This document shows positions 1 to 9,664 of a stretch of 64,000 nt of DNA, in pieces. Position 1 is the stretch's first letter. Every line of letters starts with the position of its first letter. The DNA lies in contig NZ_RZGS01000010.1 of NCBI RefSeq assembly GCF_003989745.1, positions 1 through 64,000 of the forward strand, written 5' to 3'. The translations under genes and the position numbers were made by a program. The notes beneath the pieces are model-generated. The model was not told the origin of the DNA. It worked only from the letters and a program-made list of their open reading frames with translations, and did not search any database. Source of the stretch: Legionella septentrionalis. GTDB lineage: Bacteria; Pseudomonadota; Gammaproteobacteria; Legionellales; Legionellaceae.

Positions 1-115
1 CTGGCGACTATAGCCGTTTGGAACCACCTGATACCATCTCGAACTCAGAAGTGAAACAAACTCGCGCCGATGATAGTGTGGGGTCTCCCCATGTGAAAGT
101 AGGTCATCGCCAGGG
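1..115 (+). rRNA. rrf: 5S ribosomal RNA (5' end at or just before window edge)
   Basis: The closing stem pairs CTGGCGA at the start with TCGCCAG near 107-113. The internal blocks CGAACTCAGAAGTGAAAC and GGGGTCTCCCCATG are the classic conserved 5S segments of gammaproteobacteria. A run of T follows directly. One to three 5' bases probably lie outside the window, so the rest of the rRNA operon (16S, 23S) should be to the left. Confidence 0.95.
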
Positions 116-193
116 CTTTTTTTAAATGAAATAGTCAAAAATCTAGAAGTTGGCTAAAAGAGCATGCTAACAAATGATTGACAAAGAGATAAT

Positions 194-221
194 AAATGCT
201 TCTTAAATAGAAGCATTTTTA
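194..221 (+). terminator. Intrinsic terminator of the rRNA operon
   Basis: A 10-bp perfect stem (AAATGCTTCT / AGAAGCATTT, loop TAAAT) runs straight into T residues. It lies 80 bases after 5S and 34 bases before the first tRNA, as expected for the end of an rRNA operon. Confidence 0.8.
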
Positions 222-254
222 TTACCTGAAATTTGTTAACAGCTTATTGTTTTT

Positions 255-330
255 GCTGGCATAGCTCAGCAGGTAGAGCAACTGATTTGTAATCAGTAGG
301 TCCCGGGTTCGACTCCTGGTGCCAGCACCA
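255..330 (+). tRNA. trnT(ugu): tRNA-Thr (anticodon TGT)
   Basis: A 76-base cloverleaf with 7-bp acceptor stem GCTGGCA/TGCCAGC, anticodon arm ACTGA-TTTGTAA-TCAGT (anticodon TGT), T-loop GGGTTCGACTC and an encoded CCA end. It is first in the order Thr-Tyr-Gly-Thr-tuf, which matches the E. coli thrU-tyrU-glyT-thrT-tufB operon. Confidence 0.97.
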
Positions 331-396
331 TCTAGATAATACCTCAGATCAAGCTATTGACTTTAGTTGTTCCATGAAAGAAAATGGCGTTTTTTT

Positions 397-482
<86 letters not shown>

Positions 483-543
483 TGTTTGTGGATAGGAGTT
501 TTGTAGCGAAAAGCATGGCTTGAAGCTGTATAAACACCATGTA

Positions 544-617
<74 letters not shown>

Positions 618-671
618 ATTTATAAGCAAAGGATAGTTTTAAAACGATAATACATAGTCTGCTGTGTAACT

Positions 672-747
<76 letters not shown>

Positions 748-784
748 TAAAATGATTAACTAATGAAACGGGGGAGATTTTCCG

Positions 785-1975
785 ATGGCGAAGGAAAAGT
801 TTGAACGTACGAAGCCGCACGTGAACGTGGGAACGATTGGTCACGTAGACCATGGCAAGACGACACTGACGGCGGCGATCACTACGGTTATGGCGAAGAA
901 ATTTGGTGGTACTGCCAAAGCATATGATCAAATTGATGCGGCACCGGAAGAGAGAGAGCGTGGTATTACAATTTCTACTGCCCACGTTGAATATGAATCA
1001 TCCAACCGACACTATGCTCATGTGGATTGCCCTGGACACGCGGATTATGTGAAGAACATGATCACTGGTGCGGCGCAGATGGATGGCGCGATTTTGGTTG
1101 TATCTGCTGCGGATGGTCCGATGCCACAAACTCGCGAGCACATTTTGCTGGCTCGTCAGGTAGGGGTACCATACATTGTTGTTTACTTAAACAAAGCAGA
1201 CATGGTTGACGACGCTGAGTTGCTGGAACTGGTGGAGATGGAAGTCCGTGATTTGTTGAGCTCATATGAGTTTCCTGGCGATGACATTCCGATTATTGTT
1301 GGTTCAGCACTGAAAGCTTTGGAAGGGGATACCAGTGAAATTGGTGTGCCTTCAGTTGAGAAGCTGGTTGACACGATGGATTCTTACATACCTGAGCCAG
1401 TTCGTAACATTGACAAGAGCTTCTTGTTGCCGATTGAAGACGTATTTTCTATTTCTGGACGTGGTACTGTGGTTACCGGCCGTGTTGAGAGTGGAATTGT
1501 CAAAGTTGGTGAAGAAGTTGAGATTGTTGGTATACGTGACACAGTTAAGACGACTTGTACTGGTGTTGAGATGTTCCGCAAGCTTCTGGATGAAGGTCGA
1601 GCTGGGGACAACGTAGGTGTGTTGCTGCGTGGTACGAAGCGTGATGAAGTTGAGCGTGGCCAGGTATTAGCTAAGCCAGGCACCATCAAGCCACATACGA
1701 AGTTTGAAGCGGAAGTTTATGTGTTGTCTAAAGATGAAGGTGGTCGCCATACACCATTTTTCAATGGTTATCGCCCACAGTTTTACTTTAGGACAACCGA
1801 CGTAACAGGCACCTGTGATTTACCGGAAGGTATTGAGATGGTGATGCCAGGTGATAACGTTCAAATGACTGTTAGCTTGCATTCTCCAATTGCTATGGAC
1901 GAAGGTTTGCGTTTCGCTATCCGCGAAGGTGGTCGTACCGTAGGCGCTGGTGTTGTTGCTAAAATTATTGAATAA
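785..1975 (+). CDS. tuf: Elongation factor Tu, copy 1 (tRNA-linked, tufB position)
   Basis: EF-Tu is the cytoplasmic GTPase that delivers aminoacyl-tRNA to the ribosomal A site. The 396-residue product carries the G motifs GHVDHGKT (P loop), DCPGHADY (G3) and NKAD (G4), followed by the two beta-barrel domains, and has the family's usual length. The ATG follows the purine-rich ribosome site GGGGGAGA. The gene ends the Thr-Tyr-Gly-Thr tRNA cluster. A second copy at 17249 encodes the same protein and differs by only three silent bases at the 3' end (1933, 1957, 1972). The 5' flanks of the two copies are unrelated. Confidence 0.99.
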   Translation: MAKEKFERTKPHVNVGTIGHVDHGKTTLTAAITTVMAKKFGGTAKAYDQIDAAPEERERGITISTAHVEYESSNRHYAHVDCPGHADYVKNMITGAAQMDGAILVVSAADGPMPQTREHILLARQVGVPYIVVYLNKADMVDDAELLELVEMEVRDLLSSYEFPGDDIPIIVGSALKALEGDTSEIGVPSVEKLVDTMDSYIPEPVRNIDKSFLLPIEDVFSISGRGTVVTGRVESGIVKVGEEVEIVGIRDTVKTTCTGVEMFRKLLDEGRAGDNVGVLLRGTKRDEVERGQVLAKPGTIKPHTKFEAEVYVLSKDEGGRHTPFFNGYRPQFYFRTTDVTGTCDLPEGIEMVMPGDNVQMTVSLHSPIAMDEGLRFAIREGGRTVGAGVVAKIIE

Positions 1976-1993
1976 AACAACACTATTTGTTTT

Positions 1994-2020
1994 CATACTT
2001 CCTGCCCAACAGGAAGTATG
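1994..2020 (+). terminator. Hairpin between tuf and tRNA-Trp
   Basis: A perfect 11-bp inverted repeat (CATACTTCCTG / CAGGAAGTATG, loop CCCAA) starts 18 bases after the tuf stop. The T content after it is poor (AATGATTGTT), so it may be a weak terminator, an RNA-processing site separating tuf mRNA from the tRNA, or both. Confidence 0.55.
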
Positions 2021-2030
2021 AATGATTGTT

Positions 2031-2106
2031 AGGCCAGTAGCTCAATTGGCAGAGCGGCGGTCTCCAAAACCGCAGGTTGGGGGTTCGATTCCCTCCTGGC
2101 CTGCCA
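2031..2106 (+). tRNA. trnW(cca): tRNA-Trp (anticodon CCA)
   Basis: A 76-base cloverleaf with acceptor AGGCCAG/CTGGCCT, anticodon arm GCGGT-CTCCAAA-ACCGC (anticodon CCA) and GCCA end. It lies between tuf and secE, an arrangement common in gammaproteobacteria outside the enterics. secE starts only 15 bases after it. Confidence 0.97.
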
Positions 2107-2121
2107 ACTAACCATACAAAT

Positions 2122-2493
2122 ATGAAAGAAATAAATAAGTCTAGAATACAGCCTCATGAAATAGCTTCCTGGATTGGCATTGTTTTAGTGACAGTAGCTG
2201 CCTTTTTTGGCACCTACTATTTTCATTTTTCTGGTCCGATTAAAGCATTGATTTGGGTGGGTTGGTTGGTCTTGATATTTGCCTTGGCTTTTTTTACATC
2301 GCAGGGGCAAAAAGTATTTTCTTTTTCTAAAGAAGCAAAAACTGAATTACAAAAAGTAGTGTGGCCTACTCGGCAAGAAACAGTGCAAACCACATCGATA
2401 GTAATGATCATGGTGGCAGTTACAGGGTTCATCCTTTGGGGTATTGACACCGGGATGATGTGGGTAATTGGAAAAATAACACATTTGGGTTGA
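2122..2493 (+). CDS. secE: Preprotein translocase subunit SecE
   Basis: SecE is the small membrane subunit that clamps SecY in the Sec translocon. The 123-residue product has two N-terminal hydrophobic segments (about residues 14-32 and 37-56). They are followed by the conserved amphipathic SecE helix with the signature [13 protein letters not shown] and a third membrane segment near the C-terminus. This three-helix form is the usual gammaproteobacterial type. The ATG at 2122 is chosen because any in-frame extension would run into tRNA-Trp. No clear Shine-Dalgarno is visible. nusG starts 2 bases after the stop, so the two are translationally linked. Confidence 0.97.
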   Translation: MKEINKSRIQPHEIASWIGIVLVTVAAFFGTYYFHFSGPIKALIWVGWLVLIFALAFFTSQGQKVFSFSKEAKTELQKVVWPTRQETVQTTSIVMIMVAVTGFILWGIDTGMMWVIGKITHLG

Positions 2494-2495
2494 TA

Positions 2496-3044
2496 ATGGT
2501 GGAAGAGCAAAAAACAAAACAATGGTACGTTGTGCATGCTCAATCTGGGAGAGAAAGATATGTTATGGACGAGATTAAATCTCGTGCTGCACACCATCAT
2601 CTAGAACATAAGATCGGCGAAGTCGTAGTTCCCTCTGAAGAAGTAGTAGAAATGCGCGCTGGCCAAAAGCGAAAGAGTACAAGAAAATTTTTTCCAGGTT
2701 ACGTGTTAGTCAATATGGTGATGGATGATGAAACCTGGCATATGATCCGTGCAATCCCGCGCGTTCTTGGTTTTATCGGCGGAACCAGTCAAACACCTAC
2801 TCCAATTTCAGATAAAGAAGCCAATGCAATTTTACAACGCGTTGAAGAAGGAGTAACCAAACCCAAACCTAAAGTACTGTTCGAACCAGGTGAAGTGGTG
2901 CGCGTTAAAGAAGGTCCGTTTGTTGATTTCAACGGAGTAGTCGAAGAAGTAAATTACGAGAAAAACCGCTTGCGGGTTGCTGTCCTTATTTTTGGACGTT
3001 CTACCCCTGTAGAACTTGAATTCAGTCAAGTTGAAAAGACTTAA
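2496..3044 (+). CDS. nusG: Transcription termination/antitermination protein NusG
   Basis: NusG binds RNA polymerase, suppresses pausing, aids Rho and couples transcription to translation. The 182-residue product has the N-terminal NGN domain (start [11 protein letters not shown], then [10 protein letters not shown]) and a C-terminal KOW domain ([16 protein letters not shown]). Its length matches E. coli NusG (181). The ATG at 2496 is taken because it gives the conserved N-terminus; a longer frame would overlap secE without support. A 90-base leader separates it from rplK. Confidence 0.98.
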   Translation: MVEEQKTKQWYVVHAQSGRERYVMDEIKSRAAHHHLEHKIGEVVVPSEEVVEMRAGQKRKSTRKFFPGYVLVNMVMDDETWHMIRAIPRVLGFIGGTSQTPTPISDKEANAILQRVEEGVTKPKPKVLFEPGEVVRVKEGPFVDFNGVVEEVNYEKNRLRVAVLIFGRSTPVELEFSQVEKT

Positions 3045-3134
3045 AATTGTGTGTGGGACTTAATGAGTCCTGATTAACCGGGGAGCCAAAGTAAACTTTG
3101 TTGAAATGGCGTTAAACCCAAATTGAGGTGTAAT

Positions 3135-3569
3135 ATGGCTAAAAAAGTAGAAGCATATATTAAGTTACAAATTCCTGCCGGTAAAGCAAACCCAAGTCCA
3201 CCAGTTGGACCTGCATTGGGTCAGCGCGGTGTTAATATTATGGAATTTTGTAAAGCGTTTAACGCAGCTACCCAATCTATGGAACAAGGATTACCAACTC
3301 CAGTTGTAATTACTGTTTATAGTGATCGTAGTTTTACATTCGTTACCAAAACTCCACCTGCTTCTGTATTGCTCAGAAAAGCAGCTGGAATTCAAAAAGG
3401 CAGTGGCAGACCCAATACCAATAAAGTCGCTAAGCTTAATCGCGAACAGCTTGAAGCAATCGCAAAGACTAAAGAGCCTGATTTGAGCGCTGCTAGCTTG
3501 GCAGCTGCTGTTCGTTGCATTGCTGGTACAGCACGCAGCATGGGTATCGAAGTAGAAGGTTTGGAGTAA
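3135..3569 (+). CDS. rplK: 50S ribosomal protein L11
   Basis: L11 binds 23S rRNA in the GTPase-associated centre, where EF-G and RelA act. The 144-residue protein has the N-terminal proline-rich motif [13 protein letters not shown] and the C-terminal rRNA-binding domain ending in the signature [10 protein letters not shown]. The ATG at 3135 is preceded by GAGGTG. The gene is followed by rplA after 5 bases. In the family the rplK-rplA unit is autoregulated by L1; a matching L1 site in the 3045-3134 leader could not be assigned by eye. Confidence 0.98.
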   Translation: MAKKVEAYIKLQIPAGKANPSPPVGPALGQRGVNIMEFCKAFNAATQSMEQGLPTPVVITVYSDRSFTFVTKTPPASVLLRKAAGIQKGSGRPNTNKVAKLNREQLEAIAKTKEPDLSAASLAAAVRCIAGTARSMGIEVEGLE

Positions 3570-3574
3570 GCATT

Positions 3575-4270
3575 ATGCCTAAGATAAGTAAAAAGCGACA
3601 AAAAATTAGAGAAAAAATACAGACAAACCGTTTGTATAAAGCTGATGAAGCCATTCAATTATTACAAGAATTTGCGAGTAAAAAATTTGTTGAAGGCTTG
3701 GATATCGCCGTTAATTTAGGTGTTGATCCACGTAAATCTGATCAGGTTGTGCGTGCATCCACCACGCTTCCTAAAGGTACCGGAAAAACCGTGCGCGTCG
3801 CAGTTTTTGCTCAGGGTGACAATGCCAAGAAAGCAAAAGACGCTGGAGCAGATATCGTTGGTTTTGAAGATTTGGCTGAGCAAATCAAAGCAGGTGAAAT
3901 GAACTTTGATGTTGTCATCGCTACGCCTGATGCAATGCGCATCGTGGGGCAACTCGGTCAAATTCTTGGCCCACGTGGTTTAATGCCAAACCCTAAAGTA
4001 GGCACGGTTACTACCAACGTTGAAGCTGCAGTAAAAGATGCCAAGGGCGGTCAGGTTCGTTATCGAACCGATAAGATGGGTATAATTCATTGCACCGTCG
4101 GCAAAATTAATTTTTCTGCTGCTGACTTAATTGAAAACATACAGACATTAATTGCTGATTTGAAAAAAGCAAAGCCCGCTTCATCAAAAGGTATTTACAT
4201 TAAGAAAATTACCTTGTCTTCGACCATGGGTCCAGGCTTGCCTATTGATCCAGCATCAATTGCTGTGTAG
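3575..4270 (+). CDS. rplA: 50S ribosomal protein L1
   Basis: L1 builds the mobile L1 stalk at the ribosomal E site and represses its own operon. The 231-residue product carries the signature [15 protein letters not shown] and the two-domain L1 layout with basic N-terminus ([13 protein letters not shown]). The ATG at 3575 is chosen over an upstream in-frame ATG that lies inside rplK, because it gives the conserved start. Confidence 0.98.
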   Translation: MPKISKKRQKIREKIQTNRLYKADEAIQLLQEFASKKFVEGLDIAVNLGVDPRKSDQVVRASTTLPKGTGKTVRVAVFAQGDNAKKAKDAGADIVGFEDLAEQIKAGEMNFDVVIATPDAMRIVGQLGQILGPRGLMPNPKVGTVTTNVEAAVKDAKGGQVRYRTDKMGIIHCTVGKINFSAADLIENIQTLIADLKKAKPASSKGIYIKKITLSSTMGPGLPIDPASIAV

Positions 4271-4299
4271 AATATTCACCCACTTTAAAGATTTCACGG

Positions 4300-4440
4300 C
4301 ATAGACTTCGGTTCATGCCGTCGAAGACCGCAGGTGCTAACGCTTAATATCCTGCGCAGACGGTGAACCGGCTCTGGGATCCATGACTCTGAGACGGCCA
4401 CCATAACTGGCAAATCCTCGATTTGCGCATTTAGGAGGTC
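4300..4440 (+). promoter_or_regulatory. Ribosomal L10 leader
   Basis: The 176-base gap before rplJ contains the block GAAGACCGCAGGTG followed by CCTGCGCAGACGGTGAACC, the hallmark of the L10 leader found before rplJL in many bacteria. In E. coli the L10-L7/L12 complex binds this fold and represses translation of rplJ. The leader ends with a strong ribosome site (GGAGG) before the GTG start. The ends are approximate. Confidence 0.8.
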
Positions 4441-4446
4441 AGTAAC

Positions 4447-4971
4447 GTGACATTAAACTTAGCTGGAAAAAAAGCTGTAGTTGAAGAAGTAACCGCTGTT
4501 GCTTCCAAAGCTATTTCAGCAGTTGTTGCTGATTATCGCGGTTTGACTGTTAATCAAATGACCCAACTACGTGCTGAAGCGCGTAAGGCAGGGGTATATC
4601 TTCGCGTAGTGAGGAACACCTTAACCCGCAGGGCATTTGAAAATACAGAATTTGCTTGTCTGAGCGACATGTTGGTTGGTCCTTTATTTATCGCCTTGTC
4701 ACTGGATGCACCCAGTGACGCTGCAAGATTATTAAAGGAATTTAACAAAACATTCGAAAAGCTTGAAGTCAAAGCCTTATCAGTCGGTGGTAGAGTGTAT
4801 GGTGCTGAACAGCTCGATGCTGTCGCTAGCTTGCCAACCAAAGATGAAGCGATTGCTAAGCTGATGTATGTAATGAAAGCACCAATCGAGAAATTCGTTC
4901 GCACGCTGGCAGAGCCACATGCCAAATTGGTCAGGCTGCTTGCTGCGGTTAAAGACAAAAAAGCAAGTTAA
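4447..4971 (+). CDS. rplJ: 50S ribosomal protein L10
   Basis: L10 is the base of the ribosomal stalk and holds the L7/L12 dimers. The 174-residue product has the N-terminal rRNA-binding domain (ADYRGLTVNQMTQLR, RNTLTRRAF) and a C-terminal helix for L7/L12 docking. It starts at GTG, supported by a GGAGG site 8 bases upstream and by the conserved N-terminus. rplL follows after 39 bases. Confidence 0.98.
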   Translation: MTLNLAGKKAVVEEVTAVASKAISAVVADYRGLTVNQMTQLRAEARKAGVYLRVVRNTLTRRAFENTEFACLSDMLVGPLFIALSLDAPSDAARLLKEFNKTFEKLEVKALSVGGRVYGAEQLDAVASLPTKDEAIAKLMYVMKAPIEKFVRTLAEPHAKLVRLLAAVKDKKAS

Positions 4972-5010
4972 TCGCTAATCTTAACTAATTATTAAACTTA
5001 GGAGCTAGAA

Positions 5011-5385
5011 ATGGCTGTAAACAAAAATGAGATCCTAGAAGCTATATCCAACATGTCTGTTATGGAAGTAGTAGATTTAATCGAAGCAATGGAAGAGAAA
5101 TTTAACGTTTCTGCTGCAGCTGCTGCTGTTGCCGTTGCTGCACCTGCTGCTGCCGCTACTGCTGCTGAAGAGAAAACAGAGTTTGACGTTGTTATGACAA
5201 GCTTTGGCGATAACAAAGTTGGTGTTATTAAAACTATCCGTACCATCACTGGTCTTGGTTTGAAAGAAGCTAAGGATTTGGTAGAAGGTACTCCATCAAC
5301 TGTCAAGGAAGGCGTATCTAAAGCAGAAGCTGCTGACATTAAGAAACAACTTGAAGAAGCTGGTGCTTCTGTCGAAGTTAAGTAA
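5011..5385 (+). CDS. rplL: 50S ribosomal protein L7/L12
   Basis: L7/L12 is the multi-copy stalk protein that recruits translation factors. The 124-residue acidic product has an N-terminal dimerisation helix, an alanine-rich hinge at about residues 34-53 and the C-terminal factor-binding domain ([22 protein letters not shown]). A good ribosome site (AGGAG) precedes the ATG. Expression beyond it into rpoB is probably tuned by the hairpin at 5409. Confidence 0.98.
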   Translation: MAVNKNEILEAISNMSVMEVVDLIEAMEEKFNVSAAAAAVAVAAPAAAATAAEEKTEFDVVMTSFGDNKVGVIKTIRTITGLGLKEAKDLVEGTPSTVKEGVSKAEAADIKKQLEEAGASVEVK

Positions 5386-5408
5386 CTCCGATAAGTCAAA
5401 AATTGATG

Positions 5409-5438
5409 ACCCAGCCATGATTCATGGCTGGGTTTACT
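5409..5438 (+). terminator. Attenuator hairpin between rplL and rpoB
   Basis: ACCCAGCCAT / ATGGCTGGGT form a 10-bp stem with a short loop, followed by TTTACTT. The weak T-tract suggests partial rather than full termination. In E. coli a partial terminator in the same place lowers rpoBC expression relative to rplL. Confidence 0.7.
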
Positions 5439-5474
5439 TGTTTAAAGATTTCAATATTTTATAGAGGAACCACC

Positions 5475-8400
5475 ATGGCCGAAGCAGTTGCTAACAATCA
5501 ATATTCGCATGCTGAGAAAAAACGATTTCGCAAGAGCTTTGGTAGACAAACTGAAAGGATGGCAATCCCTAACCTCCTGGAGATTCAGTTAAAGTCGTAT
5601 AATGATTTCCTGCACCCCAATCCATCAGAACAATATAAAACAGGATTGCATGCAGCATTCTCATCCGTATTTCCAATTCACAGCTTTTCAGGTAACGCCA
5701 GACTTGAATACGTAAGTTACAGCTTAGGCGAGCCAGCTTTTGATGTGCGTGAATGCAAATTGCGTGGATTAACTTATTCTGCGCCGCTGCGCGTCAAGAT
5801 TCGTTTGGTTGTTTTAGATAAAGATGCGACGGGTGAGCCAAAACCAATTAAAGACATTCGTGAACAAGATGTGTTCATGGGCGAAATCCCCTTGATGACC
5901 GATGTAGGTACTTTCGTAGTAAATGGTACAGAACGCGTTGTCGTATCGCAGTTGCATCGCTCCCCAGGTGTTATATTTGAGCATGATCGCGGTAAAACTC
6001 ACTCATCTGGAAAATTATTATATTCCGCACGAATTATTCCTTACCGTGGTTCATGGCTAGATTTTGAATTTGATCCAAAAGATGCCGTGTTTGTACGAAT
6101 CGATCGACGTCGCAAATTGCCGGTAAGCATTTTATTGCGCGCACTTGGTTTGGATGCTGAAGCCATTTTGGCCGAATTTTTTGAAACCACTGGTTGCCAT
6201 ATTAAAAATGGTGAATTCCACATTGATTTGGTTCCTTCCCGTTTACGTGGCGAAATAGCTTCATTTACCATTACAGTTCCTGAAACTGGTGAAGTCATCG
6301 TGGAAGAAGGCCGTCGCATCACGGCGCGCCATATCAAAATGATGGAAAAAAGCAATATGACCGTTCTTGTAGTTCCCCGCGATTACTTGATCGGCAAGGT
6401 ATTGGCTAAAAATATTGTAGATACATCTACCGGTGAATCCATTGCGCAAGCAAACGATGAAATTACCAGCGAATTATTGGATTCCATCATTGATCATGGC
6501 ATTCATGATTTTGAATTGATTTATACCAATGACTTGGATCATGGTTCTTATATATCAGACACGCTTCGCATTGATCCCACTTCTTGCCAATTGGAAGCGC
6601 TGGTCGAAATTTATCGCATGATGCGTCCTGGCGAACCACCGACTAAAGAAGCTGCAGAAGCTTTATTTAAAAATTTGTTCTTCACTGAAGAGCGTTATGA
6701 TTTATCTGCCGTCGGTCGTATGAAATTTAATCGCCGCGTTGGCCGGAAGGATGATCATGGCCCTGGCACGTTAACAAAAGAAGACATTCTGGCTGTTATC
6801 AAGACTTTAATCGATATCCGCAATGGTATTGGCATGGTTGATGATATTGACCACTTGGGTAACCGTCGGGTACGCAGCGTTGGTGAAATGGCAGAAAACC
6901 AATTCCGCGTTGGTTTAGTGCGCGTCGAGCGAGCTGTAAAAGAACGTTTAAGCCTGGCCGAATCCGAAAATTTAATGCCGCAGGATTTGATTAATGCCAA
7001 GCCAGTTTCGGCAGCAGTAAAAGAATTCTTTGGCTCAAGCCAATTGTCCCAATTTATGGACCAAGTTAATCCATTGTCTGGAGTAACGCATAAGCGCCGT
7101 GTATCGGCTTTAGGGCCCGGTGGTTTAACCCGTGAGCGTGCCGGTTTTGAAGTACGCGACGTACATACGACTCATTATGGCCGTGTCTGTCCAATTGAAA
7201 CTCCGGAAGGTCCAAACATCGGACTTATCAACTCATTGTCTGTATATGCACGTACAAATGAATATGGTTTCATTGAAACACCTTGCCGGAAAGTCATAGA
7301 TGGACGGGTAACTGATGAAATTGAATACATATCTGCCATCGAAGAAGTAGACATGTATATTGCTCAATCTACGGTTCCTGTCGATAAAGAAGGGAATATT
7401 CTGGCTGATTTGGTGCCATGTCGTCACCAAAATGAGTTTTCATTAACAACGCCGGATAAAATCAATTATATGGACGTGTCGCCAAAACAGATCGTGTCCG
7501 TAGCTGCCTCATTAATCCCATTCTTAGAGCATGATGATGCGAACCGTGCACTGATGGGTTCAAACATGCAGCGCCAAGCCGTTCCTACCTTGCGTGCTGA
7601 AAAGCCACTAGTTGGAACTGGTATGGAGCGCACGGTGGCTTCTGATTCCGGCGTGTGCGTCGTTGCTAAGCGTGGTGGTGTGATTGATTTGGTCGATGCT
7701 GCACGTATTGTGGTTCGCGTTAATGATGATGAAACTTCCGCCGGTGAAACAGGTGTGGATATTTACAACTTAACTAAGTATTTCCGCTCAAACCAAGATA
7801 CTTGCATCAACCAAATTCCGATTGTTGCAAAAGGCGATCGCATTAACCGCGGCGATATATTAGCTGATGGCCCTTGTACTGATATGGGTGAACTGGCTTT
7901 AGGCCAAAATATGCTAGTGGCTTTCATGCCTTGGAATGGCTACAACTTTGAGGACTCCATCCTCATCTCTGAGCGTGTCGTACAGGAAGATCGATTTACT
8001 ACCATTCACATCGAAGAATTGACTTGTATTGCTCGCGATACCAAATTAGGCACAGAAGAAATTACCGCTGATATTCCCAATGTAGGTGAGTCGGCTCTTG
8101 CTAATCTGGATGAGTCCGGTGTGGTTTACATCGGTGCGGAAGTAAGCGCTGGCGATATTCTGGTGGGTAAAGTTACTCCTAAAGGCGAGACACAGCTTAC
8201 CCCGGAAGAAAAATTATTACGCGCTATTTTCGGCGAAAAAGCTTCTGACGTTAAGGATACGTCGTTGCGCGTGCCTTCAGGTATGAATGGTACCGTAATT
8301 GACGTACAAATTTTTACCCGTGATGGTCTTGAAAAAGATGAGCGCGCGAAGAGCATTGAAGAAGAATATCTGGCTCGGGTTCGTAAGGATTTAATTGATG

Positions 8401-9575
8401 AGCGCCGCATCCGGGAAGAAGATATCTATCACCGTGTTTATAACTTGCTTATTGATAAAGTGGCCACTGGTGGTCCTAGCAGTTTAAAGCCAGGATCGAA
8501 AGTGACTGCAAGCTATCTTGAAAAAACTGATCGTGAAAAGTGGTTTGATGTGCGCTTGGAAGACGATGCTAGCAGTCAACAGCTAGAGCAACTGTCCAAA
8601 CAAATGGAATCCTTGGCACAGGAAATAGAAAAACGTTTCAATGACAATCGCAAAAAAATCACCCAGGGCGATGATTTAGCTCCAGGTGTTTTAAAAATTG
8701 TAAAAGTTTATCTGGCGGTGAAACGACGTATCCAGCCCGGTGATAAAATGGCGGGTCGCCATGGAAACAAAGGGGTAATTTCAATTGTAGTACCAGTGGA
8801 AGATATGCCTTATATGGAAGATGGGACTCCAGTCGATATCGTATTGAACCCATTAGGCGTGCCTTCGCGAATGAACATTGGTCAAGTACTTGAAACCCAC
8901 TTGGGGCTTGCTGCCAAAGGCTTGGGCCACCGTATTGGTGAGTTACTGGACAGCAGACGTTCTATTGCAGAAGTCAAAGAATATTTGCACACCATCTACA
9001 ACCATGATGAACAAAAGCGAGTCGCACTGGATCGATTGAGTGATGAAGAACTCCTCTTGCTGGCAAATAACTTGCGGGCAGGGGTTCCCATGGCTACCCC
9101 AGTATTCGACGGTGCAAGTGAAGCTGAAATTAAGTCCATGCTTAAGCTGGCTGGCTTACCTTTAGACGGCAAAACAACATTGATTGATGGTCGAACTGGT
9201 AGAAAATTCGACAACCCGGTTACTGTTGGATACATGTATATGCTGAAGTTGAACCACTTGGTGGATGACAAGATGCATGCCCGTTCCACGGGTTCATACA
9301 GCTTGGTTACCCAACAACCATTAGGGGGTAAAGCCCAGTTCGGAGGCCAGCGTTTCGGGGAGATGGAAGTTTGGGCCTTGGAAGCTTATGGTGCTGCTTA
9401 TACTCTGCAGGAAATGTTAACTGTTAAATCGGATGACGTGAGCGGTCGAACCAAGATATACAAAAATATTGTGGATGGCGACCACCGTATGGATGCCGGC
9501 ATGCCTGAATCCTTTAACGTGTTGTTAAAGGAAATCCGCGCATTGGGCATTGATATTGAGTTAGAACACGACTAA
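5475..9575 (+). CDS. rpoB: DNA-directed RNA polymerase subunit beta
   Basis: RpoB forms one pincer of RNA polymerase and part of the active centre. The 1366-residue product has the usual order of motifs: the rifampicin-pocket region ([23 protein letters not shown]), [13 protein letters not shown], the nucleotide-binding segments GYNFEDSI and [12 protein letters not shown], and the C-terminal [24 protein letters not shown] block. The residues matching E. coli D516, H526 and S531 are wild type. The ATG at 5475 has GAGG upstream. rpoC follows after 89 bases. Confidence 0.99.
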   Translation: MAEAVANNQYSHAEKKRFRKSFGRQTERMAIPNLLEIQLKSYNDFLHPNPSEQYKTGLHAAFSSVFPIHSFSGNARLEYVSYSLGEPAFDVRECKLRGLTYSAPLRVKIRLVVLDKDATGEPKPIKDIREQDVFMGEIPLMTDVGTFVVNGTERVVVSQLHRSPGVIFEHDRGKTHSSGKLLYSARIIPYRGSWLDFEFDPKDAVFVRIDRRRKLPVSILLRALGLDAEAILAEFFETTGCHIKNGEFHIDLVPSRLRGEIASFTITVPETGEVIVEEGRRITARHIKMMEKSNMTVLVVPRDYLIGKVLAKNIVDTSTGESIAQANDEITSELLDSIIDHGIHDFELIYTNDLDHGSYISDTLRIDPTSCQLEALVEIYRMMRPGEPPTKEAAEALFKNLFFTEERYDLSAVGRMKFNRRVGRKDDHGPGTLTKEDILAVIKTLIDIRNGIGMVDDIDHLGNRRVRSVGEMAENQFRVGLVRVERAVKERLSLAESENLMPQDLINAKPVSAAVKEFFGSSQLSQFMDQVNPLSGVTHKRRVSALGPGGLTRERAGFEVRDVHTTHYGRVCPIETPEGPNIGLINSLSVYARTNEYGFIETPCRKVIDGRVTDEIEYISAIEEVDMYIAQSTVPVDKEGNILADLVPCRHQNEFSLTTPDKINYMDVSPKQIVSVAASLIPFLEHDDANRALMGSNMQRQAVPTLRAEKPLVGTGMERTVASDSGVCVVAKRGGVIDLVDAARIVVRVNDDETSAGETGVDIYNLTKYFRSNQDTCINQIPIVAKGDRINRGDILADGPCTDMGELALGQNMLVAFMPWNGYNFEDSILISERVVQEDRFTTIHIEELTCIARDTKLGTEEITADIPNVGESALANLDESGVVYIGAEVSAGDILVGKVTPKGETQLTPEEKLLRAIFGEKASDVKDTSLRVPSGMNGTVIDVQIFTRDGLEKDERAKSIEEEYLARVRKDLIDERRIREEDIYHRVYNLLIDKVATGGPSSLKPGSKVTASYLEKTDREKWFDVRLEDDASSQQLEQLSKQMESLAQEIEKRFNDNRKKITQGDDLAPGVLKIVKVYLAVKRRIQPGDKMAGRHGNKGVISIVVPVEDMPYMEDGTPVDIVLNPLGVPSRMNIGQVLETHLGLAAKGLGHRIGELLDSRRSIAEVKEYLHTIYNHDEQKRVALDRLSDEELLLLANNLRAGVPMATPVFDGASEAEIKSMLKLAGLPLDGKTTLIDGRTGRKFDNPVTVGYMYMLKLNHLVDDKMHARSTGSYSLVTQQPLGGKAQFGGQRFGEMEVWALEAYGAAYTLQEMLTVKSDDVSGRTKIYKNIVDGDHRMDAGMPESFNVLLKEIRALGIDIELEHD

Positions 9576-9664
9576 CTGTATTTATTCGACTGTAACGAGC
9601 ACGGCAATCGCTTGTCTGTGCTCAATGATGTTACTTCTGACTGACCATTTTTGGAGGCATTAAC

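Noticed and set aside
178-206. TTGACA at 178-183 as a promoter for the tRNA-tuf cluster
   Set aside because: The matching -10 would be TCTTAA or TTAAAT inside the rRNA terminator stem; no good hexamer at 16-18 bases.
4554-4958. Long antisense frames opposite rplJ and rplL (also 4998-5399)
   Set aside because: Such Ser/Ala-rich frames arise opposite highly expressed, codon-biased genes; there is no ribosome site or family match.
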